Source: Agaribacter marinus
GTDB lineage: Bacteria; Pseudomonadota; Gammaproteobacteria; Enterobacterales; Alteromonadaceae
DNA length: 64,000 bases
Assembly: GCF_030160655.1 (NCBI RefSeq)
Contig: NZ_BSOT01000005.1
Coordinates: 885,389 to 949,388 of the forward strand
Direction: 5' to 3'
Shown: piece by piece, positions 18,509-27,680 of the stretch
Position numbering within the stretch: position 1 is the first letter of the stretch
Layout of the letters: each line of letters starts with the position of its first letter
Program-made: the position numbers and the translations under genes
The notes under the pieces: model-generated
What the model was told of the DNA's origin: nothing
Seen by the model: the letters and a program-made list of their open reading frames with translations, nothing else
The model's database searches: none

Positions 18509-19708
18509 TTATGCCGTTCGCAACCCATTTGCCGGTTTTATGGCCGCAGCCATTTTTGCCGGATATAAAGAAGCCAGGCCACAAAGTAAAATGGTACAGG
18601 ATAAAATTAGGGTAACTTGTAGCCAGCGCACGTCAATCGGCAAGCTCTGTCCATTGTCACCAAACGCCAAGCCGAAGTTCATCAAGTCTAACAGAGGATT
18701 CAACAAATAAACGCCACCAAGGCCTAAAATTACACCCCCAACTACGCCCACACAGCCATTAAAAATGCCGTTAAGGACGAATACTTGTGTTATTTGTCGA
18801 GGCAACATGCCTTGTGTTTGCAATATGGCGATATCGGCTCGTTTTTCAGCGACGACCATAACTAACGCCGACACCACATTAAAGCCAGCGACTAAAATCA
18901 CTAGCGTAAGCATCAAGGTCATCATGTTTTTTTCCATCTTAACTGCGTCGAATAACGCCCCCTGACGCTCTCGCCACAATGTAAAGTCGATATTTGCGTT
19001 ACGTAAGGTACGGACTATTTTTTCATATTCAAAAGGATCTTGTAAAAATAAACGAGTAGTGGCAATTATTTCCGGTTTTTTACGCATCAACTTAGCAGCA
19101 TCATGCCAATGTACGACAACTACCTTGTCATCCATTTCAGATGCCACATTAAATATGCCAGTGACAGTAAAAAGGCGCTGGCTAGGCAGCTTACCAAATG
19201 GCGAATGTACGCTCGTTTGTGGGCTAATTAAGCGCACCTTTTGCCCAACGCTCACCGACAACTGATTTGCTAGCGTTTGACTCAATACTAGGTTAAATTC
19301 ACCCGCCCCTAAACTGTCGTAACTACCCTGTCTCATTGACTGCGCAATCATCGAATATGCTGCATTTTTCTCAGTATCGACACCTTGTAAAATCACACCT
19401 TTCACATGTGTACGTGACTGCACAACAACTTCCTGTTCAAGATAACTTGCCGTGCTTAATACACGCTCGTCGTCAAAATTCAATCCACTTACTTGATTTG
19501 GTGATGCACTCGCGACAACGTGAGGCAAAATACCCAATATTCTTGATTTGAGTTGTGCTTCTAGGCCATTCATCACAGATAACACAATGATGAGTGCCGC
19601 TATTCCTAGTGTGATCCCTAAAATCGAAAAACGATTAATGAACGCGACAAAACTACGTTTGCTTCCAGCTCTTGCATACCTAAGCGCAATAAACTGCGGT
19701 AACAGCAT
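18509..19708 (-). CDS. lipoprotein-releasing system permease LolC/LolE family
   Basis: The 399-aa protein has the LolC/LolE architecture: N-terminal LPQFIALRYARAGSKRSFVAF and RFSILGITLGIAALIIVLSVMNG (first TM, residues ~25-48), a ~200-residue periplasmic domain, then MLTLVILVAGFNVVSALVMVV, a third TM around VFVLNGIFNGCVGVVGGVILG and a fourth near the C-terminus (TLILSCTILLCGLASLYPAK). Length equals E. coli LolC. It would move lipoproteins from the inner membrane to LolA, but neither the ATPase lolD nor a second permease gene follows; downstream is a phosphoribosyltransferase. The divergent neighbour is the PilZ-mfd pair. Confidence 0.88.
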   Translation of the reverse strand: MLLPQFIALRYARAGSKRSFVAFINRFSILGITLGIAALIIVLSVMNGLEAQLKSRILGILPHVVASASPNQVSGLNFDDERVLSTASYLEQEVVVQSRTHVKGVILQGVDTEKNAAYSMIAQSMRQGSYDSLGAGEFNLVLSQTLANQLSVSVGQKVRLISPQTSVHSPFGKLPSQRLFTVTGIFNVASEMDDKVVVVHWHDAAKLMRKKPEIIATTRLFLQDPFEYEKIVRTLRNANIDFTLWRERQGALFDAVKMEKNMMTLMLTLVILVAGFNVVSALVMVVAEKRADIAILQTQGMLPRQITQVFVLNGIFNGCVGVVGGVILGLGGVYLLNPLLDLMNFGLAFGDNGQSLPIDVRWLQVTLILSCTILLCGLASLYPAKMAAAIKPANGLRTA

Positions 19709-19818
19709 GAAAAATTAACCTTTTATTTCTGAATTACTTAAAGTTTACTATCATTTACTGGTCTTTGTATGAGAAAATTTAAGGCTACAAAAGAAAACTA
19801 ACAAAATAGGAATTTGCT

Positions 19819-20409
19819 TTGGATACCTTAGTCGAAAAACAAGCGCAATTTGCGTCTTTCTTTTTAATGGAACATCCATTGCCAATTAATATTCTACCGG
19901 CAAGCTCTGCGCAAACTACTGCGAGCATGCCTGAGTTTGAGCAGTCAATGCCTTACGCATTTAGAATTGCCGCAGAAATGTCTGAAATTGAAGCACAAGC
20001 ATTGCGCCCATTTCGCAGTATGGGCGATAAATTTGAAGAGCTAGTGACCTACCTTCAACTCCAAGCAAAAAAAATGGACTTGATGATGTCTTATATTTTG
20101 CAGGAGCAAGATGATCCAGAATATCGCCATGTTACGCAAAAGTTTGGTGGTGGCGGGATTATTGTCCAAACACAAATGCAAGTAGAGATAGGCGCAGCGG
20201 TTGTTATTAAATTATTTCTTGAAGATGAATCAGCTGCAGTTTTTTGCCTTGCAGAAGCGGTGGATTCAGTAAAAACAGACGACGGATACGAAACCAGTTA
20301 TTACTTTACGCATATTCGCGAACAAGATCAGGAACTCCTTGTAAGAGCCAGCTTGCATCTACAAACTAAATTATTGCGCAAACAAAAATCGAAAAATAAC
20401 AAACAATAG
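19819..20409 (+). CDS. PilZ domain protein (degenerate c-di-GMP motif)
   Basis: A 196-aa cytoplasmic protein of the PilZ type commonly found upstream of mfd in alteromonads and shewanellae. An N-terminal helical region (residues 1-90) precedes a beta-barrel-like segment (residues ~100-180). The classical RxxxR plus D/NxSxxG c-di-GMP motif is not seen; GGGGIIV takes the place of the second part, so nucleotide binding is doubtful. The start is a TTG at 19819 preceded by AGGAA with 6-nt spacing, which supports it. It ends 18 nt before mfd and is likely in its operon. Confidence 0.7.
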   Translation: MDTLVEKQAQFASFFLMEHPLPINILPASSAQTTASMPEFEQSMPYAFRIAAEMSEIEAQALRPFRSMGDKFEELVTYLQLQAKKMDLMMSYILQEQDDPEYRHVTQKFGGGGIIVQTQMQVEIGAAVVIKLFLEDESAAVFCLAEAVDSVKTDDGYETSYYFTHIREQDQELLVRASLHLQTKLLRKQKSKNNKQ

Positions 20410-20427
20410 GCTTTACACCCAAATTAT

Positions 20428-23400
20428 ATGAGCTTAAAAACCCCAAGATTACCTAAACTTTCAGCAACAAATACCGACCATGTCCATTGGTCTTCTCTTG
20501 CAGGCAGCAGCCAAGCGATGGCAATCGCACAAACAAGTGTACAGCACAAAGGTTCGCTGATCGTTGTTACTGAAGACATGGCACATGCCTATAAACTCGA
20601 AAAGGAAATAGCATTTTTTCTCAATGAAAGTGAAGGTGCAAATGTCCACTTGTTCCCTGATTGGGAAACTTTACCCTACGACGCATTTTCGCCGCATCAA
20701 GACATCGTATCAAAACGTTTAGAAACACTCTATTTGCTGAGTAAGAACCACGCGAGTATTTTTTTATTACCGGTTAACACGCTCTTGCAACGATTGGCCC
20801 CCGTTGAATACGTTGGGCAACATTTGCTGTATTTAACAGTCGGTGACAAATTAGACCCAGCAAATTTTCGTCGAACCCTAGAAAAATCAGGTTATTTGCA
20901 TGTCAGCCAGGTCATGTCTCATAGTGAATTTAGTATACGTGGGTCAATCATTGATTTATTCCCAATGGGCAGTGATCAACCATTTAGAATCGATTTATTT
21001 GATGACGAAATTGATACTATCCATTACTTCGATACAAGCTCTCAGCGAAGTATGGACAAAATAAATGAAATTCGTTTGCTACCTGCGCGTGAATTCCCCA
21101 CGGATAAGGCGTCAATTACTCGTTTTAGAAATCGTTACTTAGAAAAATTTCCAAATGCAAACAATGGAGACCAAGACTCCGTATTTTATCAGGTGAGCCG
21201 TGGGACGATGCCTGGCGGAGTCGAATATTATCTACCATTATTTTTTGAACAAACGGCGACACTGTTCGATTACTTACACGATGACAATATAGTCATCATT
21301 AACGAACAGTTGGAACCGGCTTCAAACCGTTTTTGGCAAGATTTAATTCAACGTCATCAGCAATACCAGTTTAATTTGGCTAGGCCCTTGTTGCCTCCTG
21401 AAGATTTGTATTTAGATACGATTAGCCTGCTCACTGCTTTAAAACAGCGACCGCGTATTACCATTACGACAAAAACTGGGGGTGATGCTAAAGGGTTTGC
21501 TGATTTCAATACTAAGCCCATTAATAATATAGGCATTGATACCACTGCGACCAACCCATACAGCGCTATACAAGCTCAAATAAAAGCTGCGCATAATGCA
21601 AACTCACCAGTGCTGTTTGTCGCTGAATCTGCTGGGCACAGAGAAGCACTCATAGACATATTGCATAAAGCCAATATAAAACCTAAGCCTATAGATAAAT
21701 TCTCATTAGATAACACAAGCTCAAATGATGTGCTAATTACTATTGGTATAGTTGAAGATAGCTACCGTTGTGAAGATAGAGACGCAAAACACCTTGTAAT
21801 TACAGAAAAACAACTACTTGGTCACAAGGTAAGCAAACGTCGACATGCTAAACGTGCGAAACACGTCGACGAAAGCGCTATTATCCGTAATCTTGCTGAA
21901 CTGTCCGAAGGCTCCCCCGTGGTGCATATGGAACACGGTGTTGGGCGTTTTCTCGGGATGCAGACATTGGATGCAGGCGGCGTAACAACGGAGTTTTTGA
22001 GTATTGAATACGCAAAACAGGCAAAACTCTATGTACCGGTTTCGTCGTTGCACTTAATTAGCCGATACAGTGGCGGTGATGTAGAACAAGCTCCCCTGCA
22101 CAATTTAGGTAATGACACTTGGAGCAAGCAAAAGAAAAAGGCCGCTGAAAAAGTAAGAGATGTTGCAGCTCAACTGCTCGATATTTATGCAAAACGTGCC
22201 GCAAAGCCTGGCTTTGCTTATCCGCTAGATTGGCATGATTATCAAACCTTTGCTGATAGTTTTCCTTATGCTGAAACCGACGATCAAGCCTCTGCAATTA
22301 ATGCCGTAATACAAGACATGGCAGCGAATAATGCCATGGACCGATTAGTCTGCGGTGATGTCGGCTTTGGTAAAACTGAGGTGGCGATGCGTGCAGCGTA
22401 CATTGCCGCTTCATGCGGAAAACAAGTGGCCATATTGGTCCCCACTACCCTGCTTGCCCAGCAGCACTATGATAATTTTAAAGATCGCTTTTCTCAATTT
22501 CCCTTTAAAATTGATGTTATGTCACGCTTTGTCACTGCAAAAGAACAACGCAATGTGATTGAAAATATTACATCAGGCAAAACGGATATCGTTGTTGGTA
22601 CCCATAAACTGTTACAAAAAGATATTAAATTTAAAGATTTAGGTTTAGTTATTATTGATGAAGAACACCGCTTTGGCGTTCGTCAAAAAGAACAATTCAA
22701 AGCCTTGCGTGCCGACGTCGACATACTGACATTGACAGCCACGCCCATTCCTAGAACCTTAAATATGGCAATGAGCGGTATGCGAGATTTATCCATCATT
22801 GCCACACCGCCAGCAAAGCGTTTAGCCATTAAGACCTTCGTACTTCAAAAGAACAATGAAGTGATTCGCGAGGCTATCATGCGTGAAATTCTGCGCGGTG
22901 GCCAAGTATATTTCTTGCATAATGAAGTAAAGACGATTGAGCAAACTGCCGCAGATATCGAAGAAATTGTGCCAGAGGCACGCATCGCGATAGGGCATGG
23001 CCAAATGCGAGAGCGTGAACTAGAAACCGTCATGAATGATTTCTATCACCAACGGCACAATGTACTTGTATGTTCTACGATCATCGAAACAGGGATAGAC
23101 ATACCGACAGCAAACACCATTATTATGGATAGAGCAGACCACCTTGGCCTTGCACAAATGCATCAATTGCGTGGCCGTGTTGGCCGTTCGCATCACCAGG
23201 CGTATGCCTATTTGTTAACGCCACACCCCAAACGCATGACCAAAGACGCAAGCAAACGACTAGAGGCGATTTCTTCACTTGAAGGACTCGGTGCAGGTTT
23301 TGCCTTGGCAACACATGATTTAGAAATTCGAGGTGCCGGAGAGTTACTTGGTGATGGCCAATCTGGACAAATCAACTCTGTTGGTTTTTCGATGTACATG

Positions 23401-23919
23401 GACATGCTCGACAAAGCAGTAGATGCATTAAAACAAGGCAAAGAACCTAGCCTACATGATGCAATGAGCGAACAGACTGAAATAGAGCTTCGTATTCCAG
23501 CCTTGTTGCCAGAAGATTACATTGGTGACGTAAATACACGCTTATCACTATATAAAAAGTTGGCAAGCTGTGCTCATCAAGACGATATTGATGACTTCCA
23601 GATAGAATTAATTGACCGTTTTGGATTACTACCACAGGCAGCCAAAAACCTTGTGAAAATTACTAGTTTCAAACTGAACGCATCACGCCTTGGTGTTAAG
23701 AAGGTAGAATTCACAGAAGTCGGTGGTATGATTGAATTTGATGCAAACACAGTGGTTGATCCTGGTTATCTAATTTCCCTCATTCAGCAAAAGCCGAATG
23801 TATATAAATTTGATGGCCCACAACGCTTACGTATCAACAAAAAATCGACAGAAAGTGCTGAACGGATTGAGTTTGTTGGAAATTTATTGGCGACGTTTTC
23901 GAAGGAATCTAATGGGTAA
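20428..23919 (+). CDS. mfd: transcription-repair coupling factor
   Basis: Mfd removes RNA polymerase stalled at DNA lesions and recruits UvrABC. At 1163 aa it is close to the E. coli length (1148). Features in order: N-terminal UvrB-homology region, RNA-polymerase-interaction domain with GSPVVHMEHGVGRFLGMQ (~residues 495-512), helicase domain with Walker A GDVGFGKTEVA (residues 643-653), DEEHRFGVRQKE, LTATPIPRTL, the TRG motif region with RGRVGRSHHQAYAYLL and the C-terminal domain. It is the second gene of a PilZ-mfd-csiV run; the next gene overlaps its end by 8 nt. Confidence 0.98.
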   Translation: MSLKTPRLPKLSATNTDHVHWSSLAGSSQAMAIAQTSVQHKGSLIVVTEDMAHAYKLEKEIAFFLNESEGANVHLFPDWETLPYDAFSPHQDIVSKRLETLYLLSKNHASIFLLPVNTLLQRLAPVEYVGQHLLYLTVGDKLDPANFRRTLEKSGYLHVSQVMSHSEFSIRGSIIDLFPMGSDQPFRIDLFDDEIDTIHYFDTSSQRSMDKINEIRLLPAREFPTDKASITRFRNRYLEKFPNANNGDQDSVFYQVSRGTMPGGVEYYLPLFFEQTATLFDYLHDDNIVIINEQLEPASNRFWQDLIQRHQQYQFNLARPLLPPEDLYLDTISLLTALKQRPRITITTKTGGDAKGFADFNTKPINNIGIDTTATNPYSAIQAQIKAAHNANSPVLFVAESAGHREALIDILHKANIKPKPIDKFSLDNTSSNDVLITIGIVEDSYRCEDRDAKHLVITEKQLLGHKVSKRRHAKRAKHVDESAIIRNLAELSEGSPVVHMEHGVGRFLGMQTLDAGGVTTEFLSIEYAKQAKLYVPVSSLHLISRYSGGDVEQAPLHNLGNDTWSKQKKKAAEKVRDVAAQLLDIYAKRAAKPGFAYPLDWHDYQTFADSFPYAETDDQASAINAVIQDMAANNAMDRLVCGDVGFGKTEVAMRAAYIAASCGKQVAILVPTTLLAQQHYDNFKDRFSQFPFKIDVMSRFVTAKEQRNVIENITSGKTDIVVGTHKLLQKDIKFKDLGLVIIDEEHRFGVRQKEQFKALRADVDILTLTATPIPRTLNMAMSGMRDLSIIATPPAKRLAIKTFVLQKNNEVIREAIMREILRGGQVYFLHNEVKTIEQTAADIEEIVPEARIAIGHGQMRERELETVMNDFYHQRHNVLVCSTIIETGIDIPTANTIIMDRADHLGLAQMHQLRGRVGRSHHQAYAYLLTPHPKRMTKDASKRLEAISSLEGLGAGFALATHDLEIRGAGELLGDGQSGQINSVGFSMYMDMLDKAVDALKQGKEPSLHDAMSEQTEIELRIPALLPEDYIGDVNTRLSLYKKLASCAHQDDIDDFQIELIDRFGLLPQAAKNLVKITSFKLNASRLGVKKVEFTEVGGMIEFDANTVVDPGYLISLIQQKPNVYKFDGPQRLRINKKSTESAERIEFVGNLLATFSKESNG

Positions 23920-25243
23920 ATTAATCAAGCTTCGCTATGTAGGCCGTGTCCGCCTATGCATCATTTCTTTTTTGTTAATAAGTAATGTAATGAGTATTAC
24001 AAATGTGCATGCGCAGGACGAACAAGCGTGGTGGTTTGACGTAGAATTTGCAGTATTTAAACGTCAACTCGATGGTTCATCAGTTGAAGATTTTAGCGCA
24101 GCGGCATTTATACCGTCAAATGACGTAGGGATGGATCTTTTTAGTTTGCCAGTACTTGAGCAACAGACACCCTATCTAAGCATTCTAAACGCGTTACCTA
24201 ATTGTGAACCTGCTCCCATGCCTCAAATAATAGATATGTCTGCGACTATAGAAGAAATATCTGCAACACCCATAGATGCACTAAATAAATATCTAGCCAC
24301 TCAAGCACTCAATAATGTCGATACACTAGGGAATCCGCAAAATACTCAAGCTGAAGCAGTATCATTTGATGTATTGCCAACACTACCCAAGCTAAAAATA
24401 CCACATGGAGAGTTTGCTCAAACCCTTTGGCGAGACATAGCAAACCTTCCCCAGCAGCCCATGGCGCACGAAAGTCAGGTAAGCGTTGATAAAGGTGCGC
24501 TAGAAAATGAAGCGCAAGACCTCGAAGTCATTACTCCCAGTTTAGACATTTCTTTGAGCTGCAACCAAAATAAACTCCCGCCTGCAATTGACAAAATGCC
24601 CACGACGTTGTTTTCAAGCACTGCCTACATTGTCGGCAACAATTCAATAATCAGCGAAGACGCTCTGAAAATGAAGACATTCGTTGAAAATACGTTTAGG
24701 CAAAGAGACATTGTTCCACTGCTTTATACTGCCTGGCGTCAACAAGTCGTGTTTGGCGAAGAAAATGCCCGCTTTGTACGCATATTCGCCGGTGAAAAAC
24801 TAACGAAGACGCTCGATGATAATGTTGATCAAACACAAAGTACCGACAACATTGACATGACGGATGACTCAATTTTGTCTGTCTTAAATAGTATTGAAGC
24901 GGCGCTAGGCAGTAATAAAGACATCCCTTGGGAAGACGAAGTCCTTCCATTAAAAAACGAGAACCTTGAAAGTAAACAGGACTTTTCTGCATTTGAGGTA
25001 GAAGGATTGTTTAAAGTGTATTTAGACTATGTAAACCGCGTACCCTACTTGCATATTGATAGCGAGTTTATGCATTATCGAATGGAATTAGATGCCAACG
25101 GTGAGAGCAGAATTGAAGAATTTCCCTTTAAACAACGGCGACGAATAATTAGTAAACAAATTCATTATTTTGACCATCCGGCGATTGGTATTTTGGTCAG
25201 GCTACATCGCTATAAGCCACCCGTCGAAAACCCAATAAATTAG
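23912..25243 (+). CDS. csiV: CsiV family peptidoglycan-binding protein
   Basis: After a signal peptide (cleavage likely after NVHAQ, ~residue 35) the mature protein starts with WWFDVEFAVFKRQ, the hallmark of CsiV. In Vibrio cholerae CsiV is a septal periplasmic protein that works through LpoA to control PBP1a. The C-terminal part FKVYLDYVNRVPYLHIDSEF and YFDHPAIGILVRLHRYKPP also fits the family. The frame is open further upstream, but the ATG at 23912 has AGGA 6 nt before it and gives the signal peptide, so the 38-residue extension is rejected. Overlap with mfd suggests translational coupling. The middle (residues ~60-200) is poorly conserved and acidic. Confidence 0.85.
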   Translation: MGKLIKLRYVGRVRLCIISFLLISNVMSITNVHAQDEQAWWFDVEFAVFKRQLDGSSVEDFSAAAFIPSNDVGMDLFSLPVLEQQTPYLSILNALPNCEPAPMPQIIDMSATIEEISATPIDALNKYLATQALNNVDTLGNPQNTQAEAVSFDVLPTLPKLKIPHGEFAQTLWRDIANLPQQPMAHESQVSVDKGALENEAQDLEVITPSLDISLSCNQNKLPPAIDKMPTTLFSSTAYIVGNNSIISEDALKMKTFVENTFRQRDIVPLLYTAWRQQVVFGEENARFVRIFAGEKLTKTLDDNVDQTQSTDNIDMTDDSILSVLNSIEAALGSNKDIPWEDEVLPLKNENLESKQDFSAFEVEGLFKVYLDYVNRVPYLHIDSEFMHYRMELDANGESRIEEFPFKQRRRIISKQIHYFDHPAIGILVRLHRYKPPVENPIN

Positions 25244-25271
25244 CGCCTAAACAAGCAAAAGGTAAACATAA

Positions 25272-27623
25272 GTGAAAACAATAAAAATACTTAGCTGGTC
25301 GCTAATCATCTTGTTATCTCTTGCTGCATTGGCATCTTTAGGGGCCTACTTAAGCTTGAAATCTAGCTTACCTATATTGGATGGCAAAATACTGAATGCC
25401 AATGTGTCTGCTAATACCACGCTACAGCGAGACCGTTTAGGCACAGCTATTATCAACGCACCCAATAAGCTCGACAGCGCATATGCCTTAGGATTTGCCC
25501 ATGCACAAGATAGATTATTTCAGATGGACTTACTGCGCAAAAATGCTGCAGGGGAATTGTCGTCTATCGTTGGCAGGCGAGCATTAAATGTAGATAAAGC
25601 GCATCGCGTTCATCAGTTCAGGCAACGCGCACGAAGTATATTCGAAAAACTACCGGAGCAACAACGTGCCTTGCTCCAGCACTATGCCAATGGCGTAAAT
25701 GATGCCGTAAAACAGCAAGACGTTTCAGGCTTTGAATATATTCTGACAGGCACAAACTTTACTCAATGGTTACCTGAAGACAGTTTACTTGCCACATTTA
25801 GTATGTATATAGATCTTCAACAAGGTCAAATCGAAAGAGATTTTCACTTCACAGGCATCCAACATTTTACAAGTGAAAATTTGCTGTCTTTTTTTACACA
25901 AGCGAGTAACTACCAATCAACGATGGACTTCAGCGTCGAAACAAATGCGCCGGCTGAAATCCCTCCCCCACCGCGCATCAACAATGAGTTGGTGACGGCT
26001 TACAAAGACCTCATAGAAGTCCCCGATATCGGCAGTAACAATTGGGCGGTTGCGGGTGATTTAGTGGCCAAAGATTTAACGAACAATACGTCAACCACAA
26101 GCAACACCAGTGCTATGCTTAGTAACGACATGCATTTAGGTTTACGAGTGCCAGCGCTATGGTATCGCGCTCAACTTAACTATATGCACAACGACAGCAA
26201 CGTAAGCGTTACTGGTGTTAGCTTACCCGGCACACCTGCGGTAATAGTTGGCAGCAATGGCCACATCGCGTGGGGGTTTACAAACTCGAATGTAGATAAT
26301 GTGGATTGGATAGCGTTATCTGACAATACTGCAGTACGTCAGCAAACGGAAAGCGTTACCTTGCCCAATGGCGAGATAGAAAAATTTACAATTGCTATCA
26401 GTGATTTTGGCCCTGTACGCAACATTGACGGAATAAATTACGCGCTAAAATGGGTAGCACATGAAGATTACGCTATTAATATGTTAGTTGCGGATTTGGC
26501 TGAAAAAACGAATATTCATGATGCATTGTCTTTAGCCAAACACATTGCTATTCCAGTGCAGAATATGGCAATCGCCGACAGTATTGGTGAAGTAGCGTGG
26601 CAACTAACTGGCGCAATTACATCTCGAACAACGCCGTCTAAAGTAGCGGTTATTGAAGAGAATTTTGACCCTGCATGGAAATTTGCAGAACAAGCACCTG
26701 CGAATATCGTTAACCCTGAGCATGGCCGAATATGGAGTGCCAACGCGCGCGTTGTCAGTACAAAAGACTTACCTCGTTATGGTGATGGCGGCTATGCTCT
26801 AGGGGCAAGACAGCAGCAAATTGCCGACAAGCTAATGGGTGGAAATAACTTTACTGAAGATGCATTTTATCAACTACAGCTCGACAATCAGGCGCAATTT
26901 TTAATGCCTTGGCATCATTTGTTATTGAGTACACTAAAACAGAATCCACAACGCTACGAAAAGGATATTGCGTTACTCGATAGCTGGCAAGCATGTGCTT
27001 GCGCTGATTCCATTGGTTACACGCTTGTGAGACGCTTTCGGTCACGCTTCATCAATGAAATATTAAAACCGATAAACGGTGCAATTAAAGCGCAAGATCA
27101 TGCAAATGTTGTAAAAACACGTTATTTATTGCGCTCAATTGAACCCGCTATCTGGCAATTAATAAACAATCAAGCAAATGATTGGCTTGATGCAAAGTAT
27201 CCAAATTATGATGAAATGATAAAAAATGTGTATGTTCAAATGAAGCATACACTAATGGCGCAATTTGACGCTACTGAAGAAGATTTATCTGCACTTGCTT
27301 GGGGCAACGTAAACGCATTGACGGTTAAACATCCATTGGCATCGTCGCTAGGATTTATTGGAGAGTATTTGAATATGCCAACGGTGCCAAGTTTTGGTGA
27401 CAGCTATATGCCAGCCGTTCAGTCTCCTGCTTTTGGCGCCTCGCAACGCTTAATAGTACAACCAGGGCATTTAAAAAATGCCATACTTACTATTCCCGGA
27501 GGACAATCGATGCACCCGCTGTCACCCTTTTATTTTTCAGGGTTTGACGAATATGCGACACATCAAAAAACGCCTTTATTGCCTCAATCAGTTGAACATA
27601 CGCTGCAATTCAATAAAAAATAA
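25272..27623 (+). CDS. penicillin acylase family protein (Ntn hydrolase)
   Basis: The 783-aa precursor has an N-terminal TM or signal segment (KILSWSLIILLSLAALASLG), the alpha-chain motif DRLGTAII...ALGFAHAQDRLFQMDLLRK, and the processing site PDIGSNNWAVAG: autocatalytic cleavage is expected before Ser255, which becomes the nucleophile. Later SNDMHLGLRVPALWYRAQL and ITGVSLPGTPAVIVGSNG-like stretches match the family. Members hydrolyse amides such as beta-lactam side chains or acyl-homoserine lactones; substrate here is unknown. It starts with GTG 28 nt after csiV. Possibly periplasmic; a quorum-quenching role is only a guess. Confidence 0.88.
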   Translation: MKTIKILSWSLIILLSLAALASLGAYLSLKSSLPILDGKILNANVSANTTLQRDRLGTAIINAPNKLDSAYALGFAHAQDRLFQMDLLRKNAAGELSSIVGRRALNVDKAHRVHQFRQRARSIFEKLPEQQRALLQHYANGVNDAVKQQDVSGFEYILTGTNFTQWLPEDSLLATFSMYIDLQQGQIERDFHFTGIQHFTSENLLSFFTQASNYQSTMDFSVETNAPAEIPPPPRINNELVTAYKDLIEVPDIGSNNWAVAGDLVAKDLTNNTSTTSNTSAMLSNDMHLGLRVPALWYRAQLNYMHNDSNVSVTGVSLPGTPAVIVGSNGHIAWGFTNSNVDNVDWIALSDNTAVRQQTESVTLPNGEIEKFTIAISDFGPVRNIDGINYALKWVAHEDYAINMLVADLAEKTNIHDALSLAKHIAIPVQNMAIADSIGEVAWQLTGAITSRTTPSKVAVIEENFDPAWKFAEQAPANIVNPEHGRIWSANARVVSTKDLPRYGDGGYALGARQQQIADKLMGGNNFTEDAFYQLQLDNQAQFLMPWHHLLLSTLKQNPQRYEKDIALLDSWQACACADSIGYTLVRRFRSRFINEILKPINGAIKAQDHANVVKTRYLLRSIEPAIWQLINNQANDWLDAKYPNYDEMIKNVYVQMKHTLMAQFDATEEDLSALAWGNVNALTVKHPLASSLGFIGEYLNMPTVPSFGDSYMPAVQSPAFGASQRLIVQPGHLKNAILTIPGGQSMHPLSPFYFSGFDEYATHQKTPLLPQSVEHTLQFNKK

Positions 27624-27680
27624 GCAAGACACCAATTAAGGATGAGGGATAACCGAGGCTACCCCACACTATAACTATAA

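Noticed and set aside
19819..20409. PilZ protein as a certain c-di-GMP receptor
   Set aside because: The RxxxR and D/NxSxxG motif is not visible, so only fold membership is claimed.
23798..23911. 38-residue N-terminal extension of CsiV
   Set aside because: It overlaps mfd coding sequence, lacks a ribosome site and would bury the signal peptide; the ATG at 23912 is better.
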